Below are positions 1-6,849 of a stretch of DNA of 64,000 nucleotides, piece after piece. The stretch lies in assembly GCA_902524805.1 (NCBI GenBank), contig CABZES010000001.1, forward strand, positions 1-64,000. The letters are read 5' to 3'. The position numbers and the translations under genes are program-made. How positions within the stretch are numbered: position 1 is the first letter of the stretch; each line of letters begins with the position of its first letter. The notes under the pieces were generated by a model. That model worked only from the letters and a program-made list of their open reading frames with translations, was not told the origin of the DNA and searched no databases. This DNA comes from an uncultured SAR86 cluster bacterium. GTDB lineage: Bacteria; Pseudomonadota; Gammaproteobacteria; Magnimaribacterales; AG-339-G14.

Positions 1-1096
1 CCACTGTGATGGCTTCGGATGATGAGGATTCGGCTCCATTCGAACTAGTAGTGTTGAAATCAACTACTGGAGGATTGTCGTTATCAATAATTGTATAAGT
101 ATGAACGCTGTCACTACCCAAGGTTGCATTGGTAGGACTTGATAAAGTGACGATCACCGTTTCATCTAGTTCGTCCAAAGAGTCATTAACAATGCCGGCA
201 ATACTAATGGAACCGCTGGTTAAACCAGCGTTTATAGTTAAGGAACCATTGGCCAGAGTGTAATCGGTACCCGAGCCAGTCGCGGTGCCAGTTAACGTAT
301 AATTAACAGTTACATTTTGAGTTGATGCAAATGATAAATCTACAGTTAAAGCTGCAGAGGAAACCGATTCAGCTCCATTAGAGCTAGTAATATTAAAATC
401 AACCGTCGGATTGGCTGCTCTAGTAATAACTCGAATAAAGTCACCTGGCTTACCGTTTTTCGCACCAAATCTTAACGTTCTTTTATCAGAGCCAATAGAT
501 ACCCAATCACCGGATGTAGTTGAGGATGTTGTGCTGCTGCCATAATGAACGTGGTTTTCTGTCTGCCTCGCACTAAAACCATTATTTCCCGAGTTTGGAT
601 AGACTGCATCTGATTTATCTACTTCTGGAAAGTCCACGGTCATTGAAGGGTCTGTCCAGTAGCCCAATATTTCGTTATCAAATACTATTTGACCAATCTT
701 TGAGGTTCTATCAGTACCGTTGTTGTGATCGTCGTTGATAAAAACTAAGTAAGAATTAGCTGGAGTATTCCCAAAATGAATCGAAGTTAGGCTTCCAGTT
801 GGTACGTAGCCAAGGCCGCTAAAGTTATAGGTAGTGGTGCATTGAGAGACAGTCTGGCCTTGTTGACAAATATTTGTTCTCTCAGGAACGATTATAAAGT
901 CTTCTCCCGAAGATGATCTTTGGCTACCATTCTTATCTTGTTTTCGAGCTTTTAGATTAGTGGCACCAGGAATAAGTTCTACAAAGGAATTAAAACTTGC
1001 TATCCCATCAGCATGAGCTTGCATAGATTGCAAACCGGCTAGTACTAGAAAAATGCTAATACAAAAAGATCTAAACAAATCTAGCCTTATTTTCAT
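1..1096 (-). CDS. Secreted Calx-beta repeat protein (3' part outside the window)
   Basis: This frame is absent from the ORF track because it runs off the left edge. I translated it from the ATG at 1096. It begins with a signal peptide of about 29 residues (MKIRLDLFRSF..., ending near QAHA). A unique region of roughly 200 residues follows. Then come tandem Calx-beta-like repeats recognisable by VDFNxTSSNGAES and by acidic endings such as DSLDELDETVIVTL. The repeat period is about 340 bases, visible in the DNA as two near-copies around 25-70 and 366-410. Calx-beta domains bind calcium and occur in large surface or adhesion proteins, so a cell-surface or secreted role is inferred. About 365 residues are visible and the C-terminus is missing. 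The 90-base gap before the next gene is AT-rich and may hold the promoter. Confidence 0.8.
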   Translation of the reverse strand, partial: MKIRLDLFRSFCISIFLVLAGLQSMQAHADGIASFNSFVELIPGATNLKARKQDKNGSQRSSSGEDFIIVPERTNICQQGQTVSQCTTTYNFSGLGYVPTGSLTSIHFGNTPANSYLVFINDDHNNGTDRTSKIGQIVFDNEILGYWTDPSMTVDFPEVDKSDAVYPNSGNNGFSARQTENHVHYGSSTTSSTTSGDWVSIGSDKRTLRFGAKNGKPGDFIRVITRAANPTVDFNITSSNGAESVSSAALTVDLSFASTQNVTVNYTLTGTATGSGTDYTLANGSLTINAGLTSGSISIAGIVNDSLDELDETVIVTLSSPTNATLGSDSVHTYTIIDNDNPPVVDFNTTSSNGAESSSSEAITV

Positions 1097-1186
1097 TATT
1101 TAAGTAACTTTTCCCCCGAGGGATTTCCGAGCTGAATTATATATAAATTATAAAACTTTATATATTTCTCTTCCCATAAATTTATT

Positions 1187-1873
1187 TTATCGTCGCAGTA
1201 ATATAACGATCCAACGACTGAGGTTTAAAATGTCGGCTAGCGCAGCCGATACATAGGTAAGAGCTGCTGCCCTCAGAATTTGACTTACGGCTTTTTCGTT
1301 TGAATGCGATACATAATTCCCTTCCCTCAATATAGGGAGAGCTTTAGAAAAACTTGCATCAAATTCGATTGGCAGAGTCACCGCGTGAATCATCATACGA
1401 GCTATAAAACCGGATAACCCCAGAAAAAGCAATAATGAAAATGGCATTGGATGCCGCGTAATAATGCCGATCACTGGCGATAAAGATATTATGGCAACAC
1501 TCCAACGGGCCACCTTATCAACAATAGGGACCATCTTTGTTCTAGTAGCAAGACGTTTATCGCCTTGCTGATCCTGGATTGCGTGTCCAACCTCATGCGC
1601 TGCAATAGCAATTGCGGTTAATGATTTAGAATCGTAATGTTCTGGCAAGAGCCTAACCTTTTTTTCAATTGGATCATAATGATCTCCTAACTCAGTTACT
1701 TCTACCTTCACATCTTTTAAAGAGAATCGCTCAATTAAGTGCTTCGCAAGCTCTCCACCTGTGCCGGGAATTTCAGGCTGTTGCGATGAATACCTTCTCA
1801 TAACCAACTTCACCCATAAAGAAGGTCCAAATATCAACGCCAAAACTAAGAGCACTCCTGTCGCTAAAACCAT
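1187..1873 (-). CDS. Membrane zinc metallopeptidase (Zn_peptidase_2, YugP-like)
   Basis: The 228-residue product has an N-terminal membrane segment (about 2-20) and the zincin motif HEVGH at about 93-97. Further hydrophobic stretches follow around 117-165 and at the C-terminus. This layout, with IAAHEVGHAIQ placed between membrane segments, is that of the YugP-like zinc-dependent membrane proteases (Pfam Zn_peptidase_2). The two histidines would bind zinc and the glutamate would activate water. Substrates are not established for the family. It lies just beyond the glmS-linked accessory island and could be the ancestral chromosomal neighbour, although no clear island boundary is visible here. 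Length is normal for the family. Confidence 0.85.
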   Translation of the reverse strand: MVLATGVLLVLALIFGPSLWVKLVMRRYSSQQPEIPGTGGELAKHLIERFSLKDVKVEVTELGDHYDPIEKKVRLLPEHYDSKSLTAIAIAAHEVGHAIQDQQGDKRLATRTKMVPIVDKVARWSVAIISLSPVIGIITRHPMPFSLLLFLGLSGFIARMMIHAVTLPIEFDASFSKALPILREGNYVSHSNEKAVSQILRAAALTYVSAALADILNLSRWIVILLRR

Positions 1874-1892
1874 ATTTTATTATCCTTGTAAA

Positions 1893-2690
1893 TTAACCGT
1901 GTTTTTTTATTAGGTTTACTGCCCACTTTATTACACTCGGATTTTTCTCAATGTCAAGGATGAACTCTTGTCCAAACCCTTTATAGAAGATTTTAGATTC
2001 TTTTTCATTCTCCCACTTCATTCTGTTTAAGAATAGTCCTTCTGTATTTGAAAAATATTTTTGAGGCAGTTTCCATCTAGATCGTGTTTTATATGCTTCA
2101 GTCAAAATTAAATCATTATGTGTCTTTTTGAATAAACCGTGCCCCTTGTCAAAGATTTTTTTTCCATTTATCTCTAAAATTTTCTTACTTATATAAATGG
2201 TATTATTTGAAAATCTAGAGGTGTCTCCATACCCATGAGGATGGGCAATATTCTTTTTTTTGAGATAAGTGGTTATTGCTTTGGGCCCTTCAATTATTTC
2301 TTTTATCTGCAACCATCCAAAAAGATGATGTAGATCTCTTCCCTTAATTGAAAAGTTCTTAAACCATCCAAAGAATAAAAATAAGTCTCCTGGACTTACA
2401 CCATTATTTTTTAATTCTGTTTGTGAAGAGCCTGCTTGACCGAAAATACCAACTTCTTCATTTAGCAGCGGGTCATAATGACAATAATCTGTAGGTTTAA
2501 CCTTGGCAGATACTTCTTTTAATAGCTCTGTACCCGATGTTCCATAAAGGTCTAAATCTTTATATTTTTTAGGTGAGGGGTGGTTTTGAGGAATCGGTAT
2601 AGAAAAGATCCTTCCATCACTAAATATAGGTGATGCACTTCCACCCGCTTTAGCATCAAATCCTTTTCTGCTAAGTATTATTCTTTTCAA
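1893..2690 (-). CDS. Nucleotide modification associated domain 3 (Nmad3) protein
   Basis: The 265-residue protein opens with KRIILSRKGFD and continues with an SPIF.DGR..SIPIP stretch, followed by a conserved core (FLFFGWF, HLFGWLQI) and a C-terminal GFGQEFI. I recognise this as the Nmad3 family, whose members are found with DNA modification and phage genes. The biochemical activity is not known to me. The start is TTG at 2690. It lies downstream of a displaced glmS 3' end (2721-2741) and, one module away, of an SRA-HNH nuclease, which suggests both are island cargo concerned with modified DNA. That link is inferred from context. The family call rests on recognition of the N-terminal pattern and should be tested with a profile search. 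Confidence 0.7.
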   Translation of the reverse strand: MKRIILSRKGFDAKAGGSASPIFSDGRIFSIPIPQNHPSPKKYKDLDLYGTSGTELLKEVSAKVKPTDYCHYDPLLNEEVGIFGQAGSSQTELKNNGVSPGDLFLFFGWFKNFSIKGRDLHHLFGWLQIKEIIEGPKAITTYLKKKNIAHPHGYGDTSRFSNNTIYISKKILEINGKKIFDKGHGLFKKTHNDLILTEAYKTRSRWKLPQKYFSNTEGLFLNRMKWENEKESKIFYKGFGQEFILDIEKNPSVIKWAVNLIKKHG

Positions 2691-2720
2691 CTTTTGTAAA
2701 TAAAAACTCCACCTGAAGAT

Positions 2721-2741
2721 CTACTCCACAGTGACTGACTT
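2721..2741 (-). repeat. Displaced glmS 3' end, copy A
   Basis: On the minus strand these 21 bases read AAGTCAGTCACTGTGGAGTAG, encoding KSVTVE-stop, the same C-terminus as the intact GlmS at 6850. Codons differ from the native copy only at synonymous positions. It is the outermost of three extra glmS tails and sits between the Nmad3 gene and the inverted-repeat module at 2744-3406. Confidence 0.85.
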
Positions 2742-2743
2742 GT

Positions 2744-3406
2744 TTTGGGTGTAGGAGTTTAATGTTCATATAACTAAATTAAAACTTGTTTTTTCCAGGT
2801 AATTTACATGTTCCCTTGTGTTCTAAATTTACTTCAAAATCAGGAACCTCTTCATTTGGAAAAATATAAAAAGCGATTTGATTGCTATAAAAACTTCCAG
2901 TTTCTCTATTTATGAATAACTTTTCGGAAACAGAACCCAGATGTACCTCGGAATTAAAATCTTTGCTTAAGAATGAAACATCTTTGTTTCCAAGAGGTTT
3001 GTTAATCCTATTATATTGCCATTCAAAAGAGGCGCTATTTATCTGCATGTCGTCTAGGAGAATCCATTTTGAGGAAAATTTCCTGAAAAAGTATTGATCA
3101 TTAAAAGCAAAATATTGAATCGATTCTCCCCAATCATCTAGTGATTCAAATCCGTTCGGAGAATTGATCTCTTCTGTCTCTGATCCTGTACAAATTAACT
3201 TTATTAAATTTGGTTTTAATTTTTCATAAAGAGAATTTTCTTTTTCAAAAACTGAAATATCTTTATCCGTTATAAGACCAAGAAGATAAAGATCAGGATT
3301 ATCGATAATGTCATTTGTTTGTCCAAAAATATTCATCCCCGTGAGGAAATAAATTATGAGAAAAATGTGAGACAAATTTTTCATTTGGAAAACACCTACA
3401 CCCAAA
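2744..3406. mobile_element. Island module 3: single-gene unit bounded by 17-bp inverted repeats
   Basis: The left end is TTTGGGTGTAGGAGTTT (2744-2760). The right end at 3390-3406 is its inverted copy with one mismatch (16 of 17). Immediately outside each end lies a glmS tail (2721-2741 and 3408-3428). The module carries only one gene, encoding a predicted exported protein. No transposase or recombinase is present. The boundary is seen directly in the sequence; mobility is inferred. Confidence 0.6.
2779..3384 (-). CDS. Predicted secreted protein of unknown function
   Basis: I place the start at the ATG at 3384 rather than the upstream ATG at 3456 of the ORF track. The 24 extra codons would be translated from the displaced glmS tail and inverted repeat, whereas from 3384 the product begins with a classic signal peptide (MKNLSHIFLIIYFLTGMNIFG). 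The mature protein of about 180 residues is acidic, with SFEWQYNRINKP and a C-terminal part containing NLEHKGTCKLPGK. I do not recognise a family. It is the only gene of its module, and the flanking repeats hug it closely. A periplasmic or secreted location is predicted from the signal peptide; nothing further can be said. Confidence 0.6.
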   Translation of the reverse strand: MKNLSHIFLIIYFLTGMNIFGQTNDIIDNPDLYLLGLITDKDISVFEKENSLYEKLKPNLIKLICTGSETEEINSPNGFESLDDWGESIQYFAFNDQYFFRKFSSKWILLDDMQINSASFEWQYNRINKPLGNKDVSFLSKDFNSEVHLGSVSEKLFINRETGSFYSNQIAFYIFPNEEVPDFEVNLEHKGTCKLPGKNKF

Positions 3407-3407
3407 T

Positions 3408-3428
3408 CTACTCCACCGTGACTGATTT
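3408..3428 (-). repeat. Displaced glmS 3' end, copy B
   Basis: The minus strand reads AAATCAGTCACGGTGGAGTAG, again KSVTVE-stop. It sits exactly between the right repeat of module 3 (ending 3406) and the left repeat of module 2 (starting 3429). The tail therefore forms the junction between the two modules. Confidence 0.85.
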
Positions 3429-4629
3429 GATTTGTGTGTGACTGTTTTTTATTCATTTTAAGTTCATGAACCTATTTTTATGATACTCCAAAAAAACTTT
3501 GTCTAATTTGTGCTTTGAGTCTACTGTAAGTTTTTTCCCTTCGAAGTTTTTTAAACCTACTATTTCTAAATTTTCTGGTTCAATATAAAAAGAATAGGCA
3601 TCAAACTGGTCGTGATGATTAGGACATAAACAAAGCATGTTTTCTAGAGTATCGGGTCCATTATGGGGTTTACCTAATCCCTGAATATGTGCGCCGATAG
3701 CAATTCCCATTCCGCCAGGTTTTTCCAAAAAAATTCCGCAAACTTGGCATTTATAATCATAAATATCCTTTATCTTTTCTCTTAAACGAACACTTCGCTG
3801 GACTTTAGTTGTAATTGTCTCTTTTCTTTTTGCAGGCGAATAATCTCTTGGCAGAGTGTCTTGAATATTTTCTTCGATTTCCTGAACAGATTTCTCACTC
3901 TCTAAATGAAATCGACAGATATAGTAACCACTTTTACCCTTTATCCTTTCGTAATCTTTTACGAAAAACAAACCATCATATCTATAACCTTTCTCTGGAC
4001 CGTTTTGAACCTGATATCCTCTTGTTACTCTTACCGGCAAATTATATTCTTTGCTTAAAACCAATCCTTTATTACCTCTTATAAACTCTTGGTCTGATAC
4101 TTGCTTGCCTCCAGGTGAATCCTGACCACCTTGCCCTGTATAAAGAATATAATCGAGTTCATCTACATCATCTTCGTAACCTCCTGATAAGACAATTGAG
4201 CACGCTCCTTCTTTTTCTCTTCCCCAAATTCCATTCATTGGAGGTGTATGAATTCCTGACAAAGAGAGTTCCTCTCTTGATTCAAAGATCTCGCCTTCCT
4301 TTATCCCGGTTATATGACCAAATACAAGGTCAGTATCTTGATTGACCTTCTTAATCATTTTTACTCGGGTTATATCATAGGTTAAGTGATGATGTATCTC
4401 TGAATCGTTCCCTCTATAACCAACTTCATTTGACAATGTGTTTCTATATTCAGAATTTGGTGAATTTATTTCATAAAAAAATTTTCCTTCCTCTCCTATG
4501 AAACTCCATCTTTTTATGTGTTCTTGAGTATGTCTATTTTGATCAATTTCTTTGGAAGTTCTAACAAATTTATCATTATCTTTATATTTCATTTGATTTT
4601 TTAATTCAAAAAACAGTCACACACAAATC
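3429..4629. mobile_element. Island module 2: SRA-HNH gene bounded by perfect 22-bp inverted repeats
   Basis: GATTTGTGTGTGACTGTTTTTT at 3429-3450 is perfectly inverted at 4608-4629. A glmS tail lies directly outside each end (3408-3428 and 4629-4649). The only gene inside is the SRA-HNH endonuclease, which nearly fills the module. No recombinase or transposase gene is present. Movement must depend on a factor supplied elsewhere, or the unit is now immobile. The ends are seen directly; mobility is inferred. Confidence 0.65.
3453..4592 (-). CDS. SRA(YDG)-HNH modification-dependent restriction endonuclease
   Basis: The 379-residue product has an SRA/YDG domain at about 92-240, shown by GHITGIKEGEIFESREELS, SIVLSGGYEDDVD, YTGQGGQD, PVRVTRGYQ and GYRYDGLFFV. 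An HNH nuclease domain follows at about 270-335 (CQVC, AHIQGLGKPHNGPDTLENM, CLCPNHHDQFD), with paired cysteines likely binding zinc. In characterised SRA-HNH proteins the SRA domain flips out 5-methylcytosine or a related modified base and the HNH domain cuts. This makes it a probable type IV restriction enzyme against modified phage DNA. Residues 1-90 are unassigned. No partner methylase is nearby, as expected for type IV. It lies alone between perfect inverted repeats. The exact base recognised cannot be read from the sequence. Confidence 0.85.
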   Translation of the reverse strand: MKYKDNDKFVRTSKEIDQNRHTQEHIKRWSFIGEEGKFFYEINSPNSEYRNTLSNEVGYRGNDSEIHHHLTYDITRVKMIKKVNQDTDLVFGHITGIKEGEIFESREELSLSGIHTPPMNGIWGREKEGACSIVLSGGYEDDVDELDYILYTGQGGQDSPGGKQVSDQEFIRGNKGLVLSKEYNLPVRVTRGYQVQNGPEKGYRYDGLFFVKDYERIKGKSGYYICRFHLESEKSVQEIEENIQDTLPRDYSPAKRKETITTKVQRSVRLREKIKDIYDYKCQVCGIFLEKPGGMGIAIGAHIQGLGKPHNGPDTLENMLCLCPNHHDQFDAYSFYIEPENLEIVGLKNFEGKKLTVDSKHKLDKVFLEYHKNRFMNLK

Positions 4630-4649
4630 TATTCCACAGTCACAGACTG
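4629..4649 (-). repeat. Displaced glmS 3' end, copy C
   Basis: The minus strand reads CAGTCTGTGACTGTGGAATAG, encoding QSVTVE-stop. It is the most diverged of the extra tails but still preserves SVTVE through synonymous codons. It separates the right end of module 2 from the left inverted repeat of module 1 (4653-4671). Confidence 0.8.
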
Positions 4650-4676
4650 ATTGAAAGTAGTGATTTAACATGTCAT

Positions 4677-4991
4677 TTATATTTCCTCATCAAGGATATC
4701 TTTAAACTTCTCTCCTGATTCTTTGAAATAATCCCACGATTTTTTATTTGGAAACCTTTCATTATTTTTATAGTACCCTCTACTGAATAATTCTCCATTT
4801 TGATAAAAATATTGCCATGCTCCCTCTTTAAATCCATTAATCCAAGTTCCTACTGCATTCAAAGAACCATTTTTATAATGCTTGTAGTGACCATGCATGA
4901 TTAGTCCGTCTTTTTTTGAATATGCTCTTTCGGGATTGCCTTTCCAAGATATTCCTTCTTCTATAAAGTGTTTCCTTATAAGTTTCTTCAC
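4677..4991 (-). CDS. Small YwqK/MORN-like repeat protein
   Basis: The 104-residue protein carries short repeats of the form HGHYKHYKNGSLNAVGTW, EGAWQYFYQNGELFSRGYY. These match the G-x-W-x-x-Y-x-x-N-G-x-L pattern of the MORN-like repeats in proteins annotated as YwqK-family antitoxins. The start is GTG at 4991, only a few bases after the stop of the upstream gene (4995-5528), so the two are probably co-translated. Despite the family name, an antitoxin role has not been shown for most members and I do not assign one here. The partner gene would be the obvious candidate if a toxin-antitoxin pair were suspected. Confidence 0.55.
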   Translation of the reverse strand: MKKLIRKHFIEEGISWKGNPERAYSKKDGLIMHGHYKHYKNGSLNAVGTWINGFKEGAWQYFYQNGELFSRGYYKNNERFPNKKSWDYFKESGEKFKDILDEEI

Positions 4992-4994
4992 TAT

Positions 4995-5528
4995 TTAATC
5001 CTTTAAAATGTCGTCTATAATTTTTTTTAAATTTTGGGGGGTTTCTTCAATTTTTTTATCGTGTATTTTTTTCTCTTTTAATGGTTCTGAAGATTCCTTT
5101 TTATCCTCCCAAGGTCTTTCGTATCTGGGATCTTTTGTTGGCGAAAAAACTAACTTGTTATTCCTAAAGTAATCGTCTATGTCATGAAGGAGTTGTATAT
5201 CAATTTTGTTATTACTTCTTGCAACAATTAAAAAAAATAAAATATCTGGGAAGAAAAAAGAACTAATTGCTGGGCAGTGCCCCGAAACAGAATGCATAGA
5301 CCCCATGCCAACCAACTCAAATTCAGTAATTATCTCAGATATGAGTTTAGGGTTAATTTTCCTGAATGTTTCATCATTCCTTAATAAATCACTGAAAGGG
5401 TGATTATTTTGCAAAAAAGAGAAGATTTTTTCGGAAATATTTTTATTATCTGATAGAAGATTTGAATTGTAAGCAGATGTAATATTTTTTATTGCTCTCG
5501 ACTTTTTTATTGAACCCAGAATGCCCAA
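4995..5528 (-). CDS. Hypothetical protein, first gene of a two-gene unit
   Basis: The 177-residue product is not recognised. Residues 1-15 are basic (MGILGSIKKSRAIKN). The middle contains a semi-hydrophobic stretch (SSFFFPDILFFLIVARSN) following HSVSGHCPAI. The last 40 residues are charged and lysine-rich (KKESSEPLKEKKIHDKK) and probably disordered. It is followed almost directly by the YwqK-like gene, which suggests functional pairing. The codon use and AT content match the rest of the island. No catalytic motif could be identified. Confidence 0.5.
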   Translation of the reverse strand: MGILGSIKKSRAIKNITSAYNSNLLSDNKNISEKIFSFLQNNHPFSDLLRNDETFRKINPKLISEIITEFELVGMGSMHSVSGHCPAISSFFFPDILFFLIVARSNNKIDIQLLHDIDDYFRNNKLVFSPTKDPRYERPWEDKKESSEPLKEKKIHDKKIEETPQNLKKIIDDILKD

Positions 5529-5531
5529 TGT

Positions 5532-5675
5532 TTACAAATAAAAAATTATATAAGGTAATCCGAAAACTAAATACCACACAATTAATTTGGGCATTTCCGA
5601 AGACAAGTCCTGAGATCCTGGGAGAATAAACAGTAATATAGGCAAAATAAGCATAATTACTAAAAAGATTTCCAT
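5532..5675 (-). CDS. Small two-helix membrane protein (47 aa)
   Basis: This ORF is too short for the supplied track. It begins with ATG at 5675 and ends with TAA at 5532-5534, three bases before the next gene. The product starts MEIFLVIMLILPILLFILPG and ends with a second hydrophobic stretch (LIVWYLVFGLPYIIFYL), giving two predicted membrane segments joined by a short polar loop. It is in the same orientation as, and very close to, the genes on both sides, so it is probably a real member of the module. Function is unknown. Confidence 0.5.
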   Translation of the reverse strand: MEIFLVIMLILPILLFILPGSQDLSSEMPKLIVWYLVFGLPYIIFYL

Positions 5676-5696
5676 TGCGTATATTAACTAAAAAAT

Positions 5697-5990
5697 TTAA
5701 TTACTTTCAATCCTTAATTCAAAATCTTTTATTACGAATCTAGTGGGAATCTCAAAATATTTTGAGAACATGTTCCATGCTTCTTTTTGAGATTTAAATT
5801 TTATTTTGCTGCCCATGCCACCACGAGACCATCCCATCCCAGTTATTTTTGCGCCCTCCTTGTCAGAAAAATCTATAAAAACGTAAGTGTGAACGCTGGT
5901 AGTAAAACAGAAAATTATTTTATCAGGGTCTGGTTCTCCCTTTTCCCAATGAAATTGATTAAAAACATAAAGTTCAGATGGTTTTGACAT
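5697..5990 (-). CDS. Hypothetical protein (97 aa)
   Basis: The 97-residue soluble-looking protein reads as an alternating beta-type domain (ELYVFNQFHW, DKIIFCFTTSVHTYVFIDF) with a glycine-rich turn (GMGWSRGGMGSKI) and a C-terminal helix-strand (EAWNMFSKYF, RFVIKDFELRI). It starts with ATG at 5990. I do not recognise a family. It belongs to module 1 of the glmS-linked island. A minus-strand run of short genes around it suggests a shared transcript. Confidence 0.45.
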   Translation of the reverse strand: MSKPSELYVFNQFHWEKGEPDPDKIIFCFTTSVHTYVFIDFSDKEGAKITGMGWSRGGMGSKIKFKSQKEAWNMFSKYFEIPTRFVIKDFELRIESN

Positions 5991-6096
5991 GTTGCCTCCA
6001 TTAATTGTTGATTAACCGCATCATTTTTCCACCTTGCCGGAGTGGGCAGGTTGGAGAGGAATTTAATCCTGCTCTTGATACAAAATTTATTATACT

Positions 6097-6453
6097 TTAT
6101 TTTTTTAGAAAATTTGATACAAAATCATCGCAAATTTTTGCTACTGCTTGCGCATCTTCGTCATTAAAACTTTTGTCTGGTCTGTTTTCATAGTTGTTGC
6201 AAAATGTTTCACAAGCGTCGCTAGAACAGAATGCTGTAACGCTAAGATTAAGTAGGCGTAAAATTTCGTTTGAAGGAATTATTTTTTGCTGGTTTAAGAC
6301 CGATCTACAAATAGAATTAATTTCTTCATCTGTGGCAACTCTGCTGTTCTCAGATTCCCATTTTCTAAGGTGATTTCCTGCCTGAAAAACTAAAGCGTAT
6401 TGAAGGACATTATAAGACCCAAACAATTCTTGGACACTTAGTTCTCTACTCAT
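6097..6453 (-). CDS. Hypothetical helical protein (118 aa)
   Basis: The 118-residue product looks entirely helical (MSRELSVQELFGSYNVLQYALVFQ...). It has three cysteines in the centre (ITAFCSSDACETFCNN-like spacing) that could form a disulfide or bind metal. No signal peptide or membrane segment is visible. The gene starts with ATG at 6453 and ends with TTTTTTA-rich sequence downstream. It lies in module 1. The 106 bases between it and the next gene contain an imperfect GC-rich hairpin around 6030-6052. No family was recognised. Confidence 0.45.
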   Translation of the reverse strand: MSRELSVQELFGSYNVLQYALVFQAGNHLRKWESENSRVATDEEINSICRSVLNQQKIIPSNEILRLLNLSVTAFCSSDACETFCNNYENRPDKSFNDEDAQAVAKICDDFVSNFLKK

Positions 6454-6509
6454 AACTACTTCGACTTCAAGGAAGTTTTAAAATAATGCATCTTCATATT
6501 TTTATACTA

Positions 6510-6841
6510 CATTATTTAATAATCAATTTGAATTTTCCCAATCTACTACGATATTTCTTATTTCGAATTTGCTGATATCGTTCATCTCGTTCAGAAAATC
6601 TTTTCAAGATTGCATGTACATGATTATTTTTGAAGTCTTTATTTGTATGAGTTTTTATTCCAGAAACATTTAACCAATTTGCAATTCTTCGATAACCCAG
6701 ACCTTCGCGTTTAAGGGTTCTGATTATTTTTAAGAGAATAAATTGTCGTTTTGAAATTTCTTTTTCCCAAGTCAGATTATTGCTTCGACAATAAAGTTTA
6801 AAAACTAGATAGTGATGTTTTTTGAGTGATGTTAAATCACT
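6510..6841 (-). pseudogene. ORF fragment resembling a serine-recombinase DNA-binding segment, no start codon
   Basis: This reading frame is missing from the track because it has no ATG, GTG or TTG near its 5' end. It reads SDLTSLKKHHYLVFKLYC, then EGLGYRRIANWLNVSGIKT, then HVHAILKRF and a basic tail, ending TAA at 6510-6512. The pattern G-x-x-Y-R-x-I-A-x-W-L-N-x-x-G-I-x-T followed by V-x-x-I-L resembles the 'Recombinase' region of large serine recombinases, without the catalytic domain. Its 5' end lies inside the inverted repeat at 6829-6847, right against the glmS stop. It may be a truncated gene, or a real one with a non-standard start. The family assignment is tentative. Confidence 0.45.
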
Positions 6842-6849
6842 ACTTTCGC

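Larger units (their letters stand above)
4653..6847. mobile_element. Island module 1: multi-gene unit with perfect 19-bp inverted repeats next to glmS
   Basis: GAAAGTAGTGATTTAACAT at 4653-4671 is perfectly inverted at 6829-6847. The right end begins two bases after the glmS stop codon. The left end is three bases from displaced tail C. The module holds five short minus-strand genes of unknown or weak assignment and an ORF fragment (6510-6841) that runs into the right repeat and resembles a recombinase DNA-binding region. The repeats are seen directly; calling it a mobile unit is inference. Confidence 0.6.

Noticed and set aside
1880-1910. A further glmS tail at the end of the Nmad3 gene (CACGGT).
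   Set aside because: Only six bases match and they are part of the Nmad3 C-terminal codons KHG-stop.
3385-3456. N-terminal extension of the 2779-3456 ORF.
   Set aside because: It reads through the displaced glmS tail and inverted repeat, and the ATG at 3384 gives a proper signal peptide.
2721-4649. The spaced copies of the glmS tail could be taken for a CRISPR array.
   Set aside because: Only three copies, far apart, with genes between them. They encode SVTVE-stop and differ in sequence, so they are not CRISPR repeats and there are no cas genes.
6020-6060. GC-rich imperfect hairpin between the 97- and 118-residue genes as a terminator or integron attC site.
   Set aside because: It lacks a T run on the transcribed strand and lacks the attC core bases, so neither call is supported.
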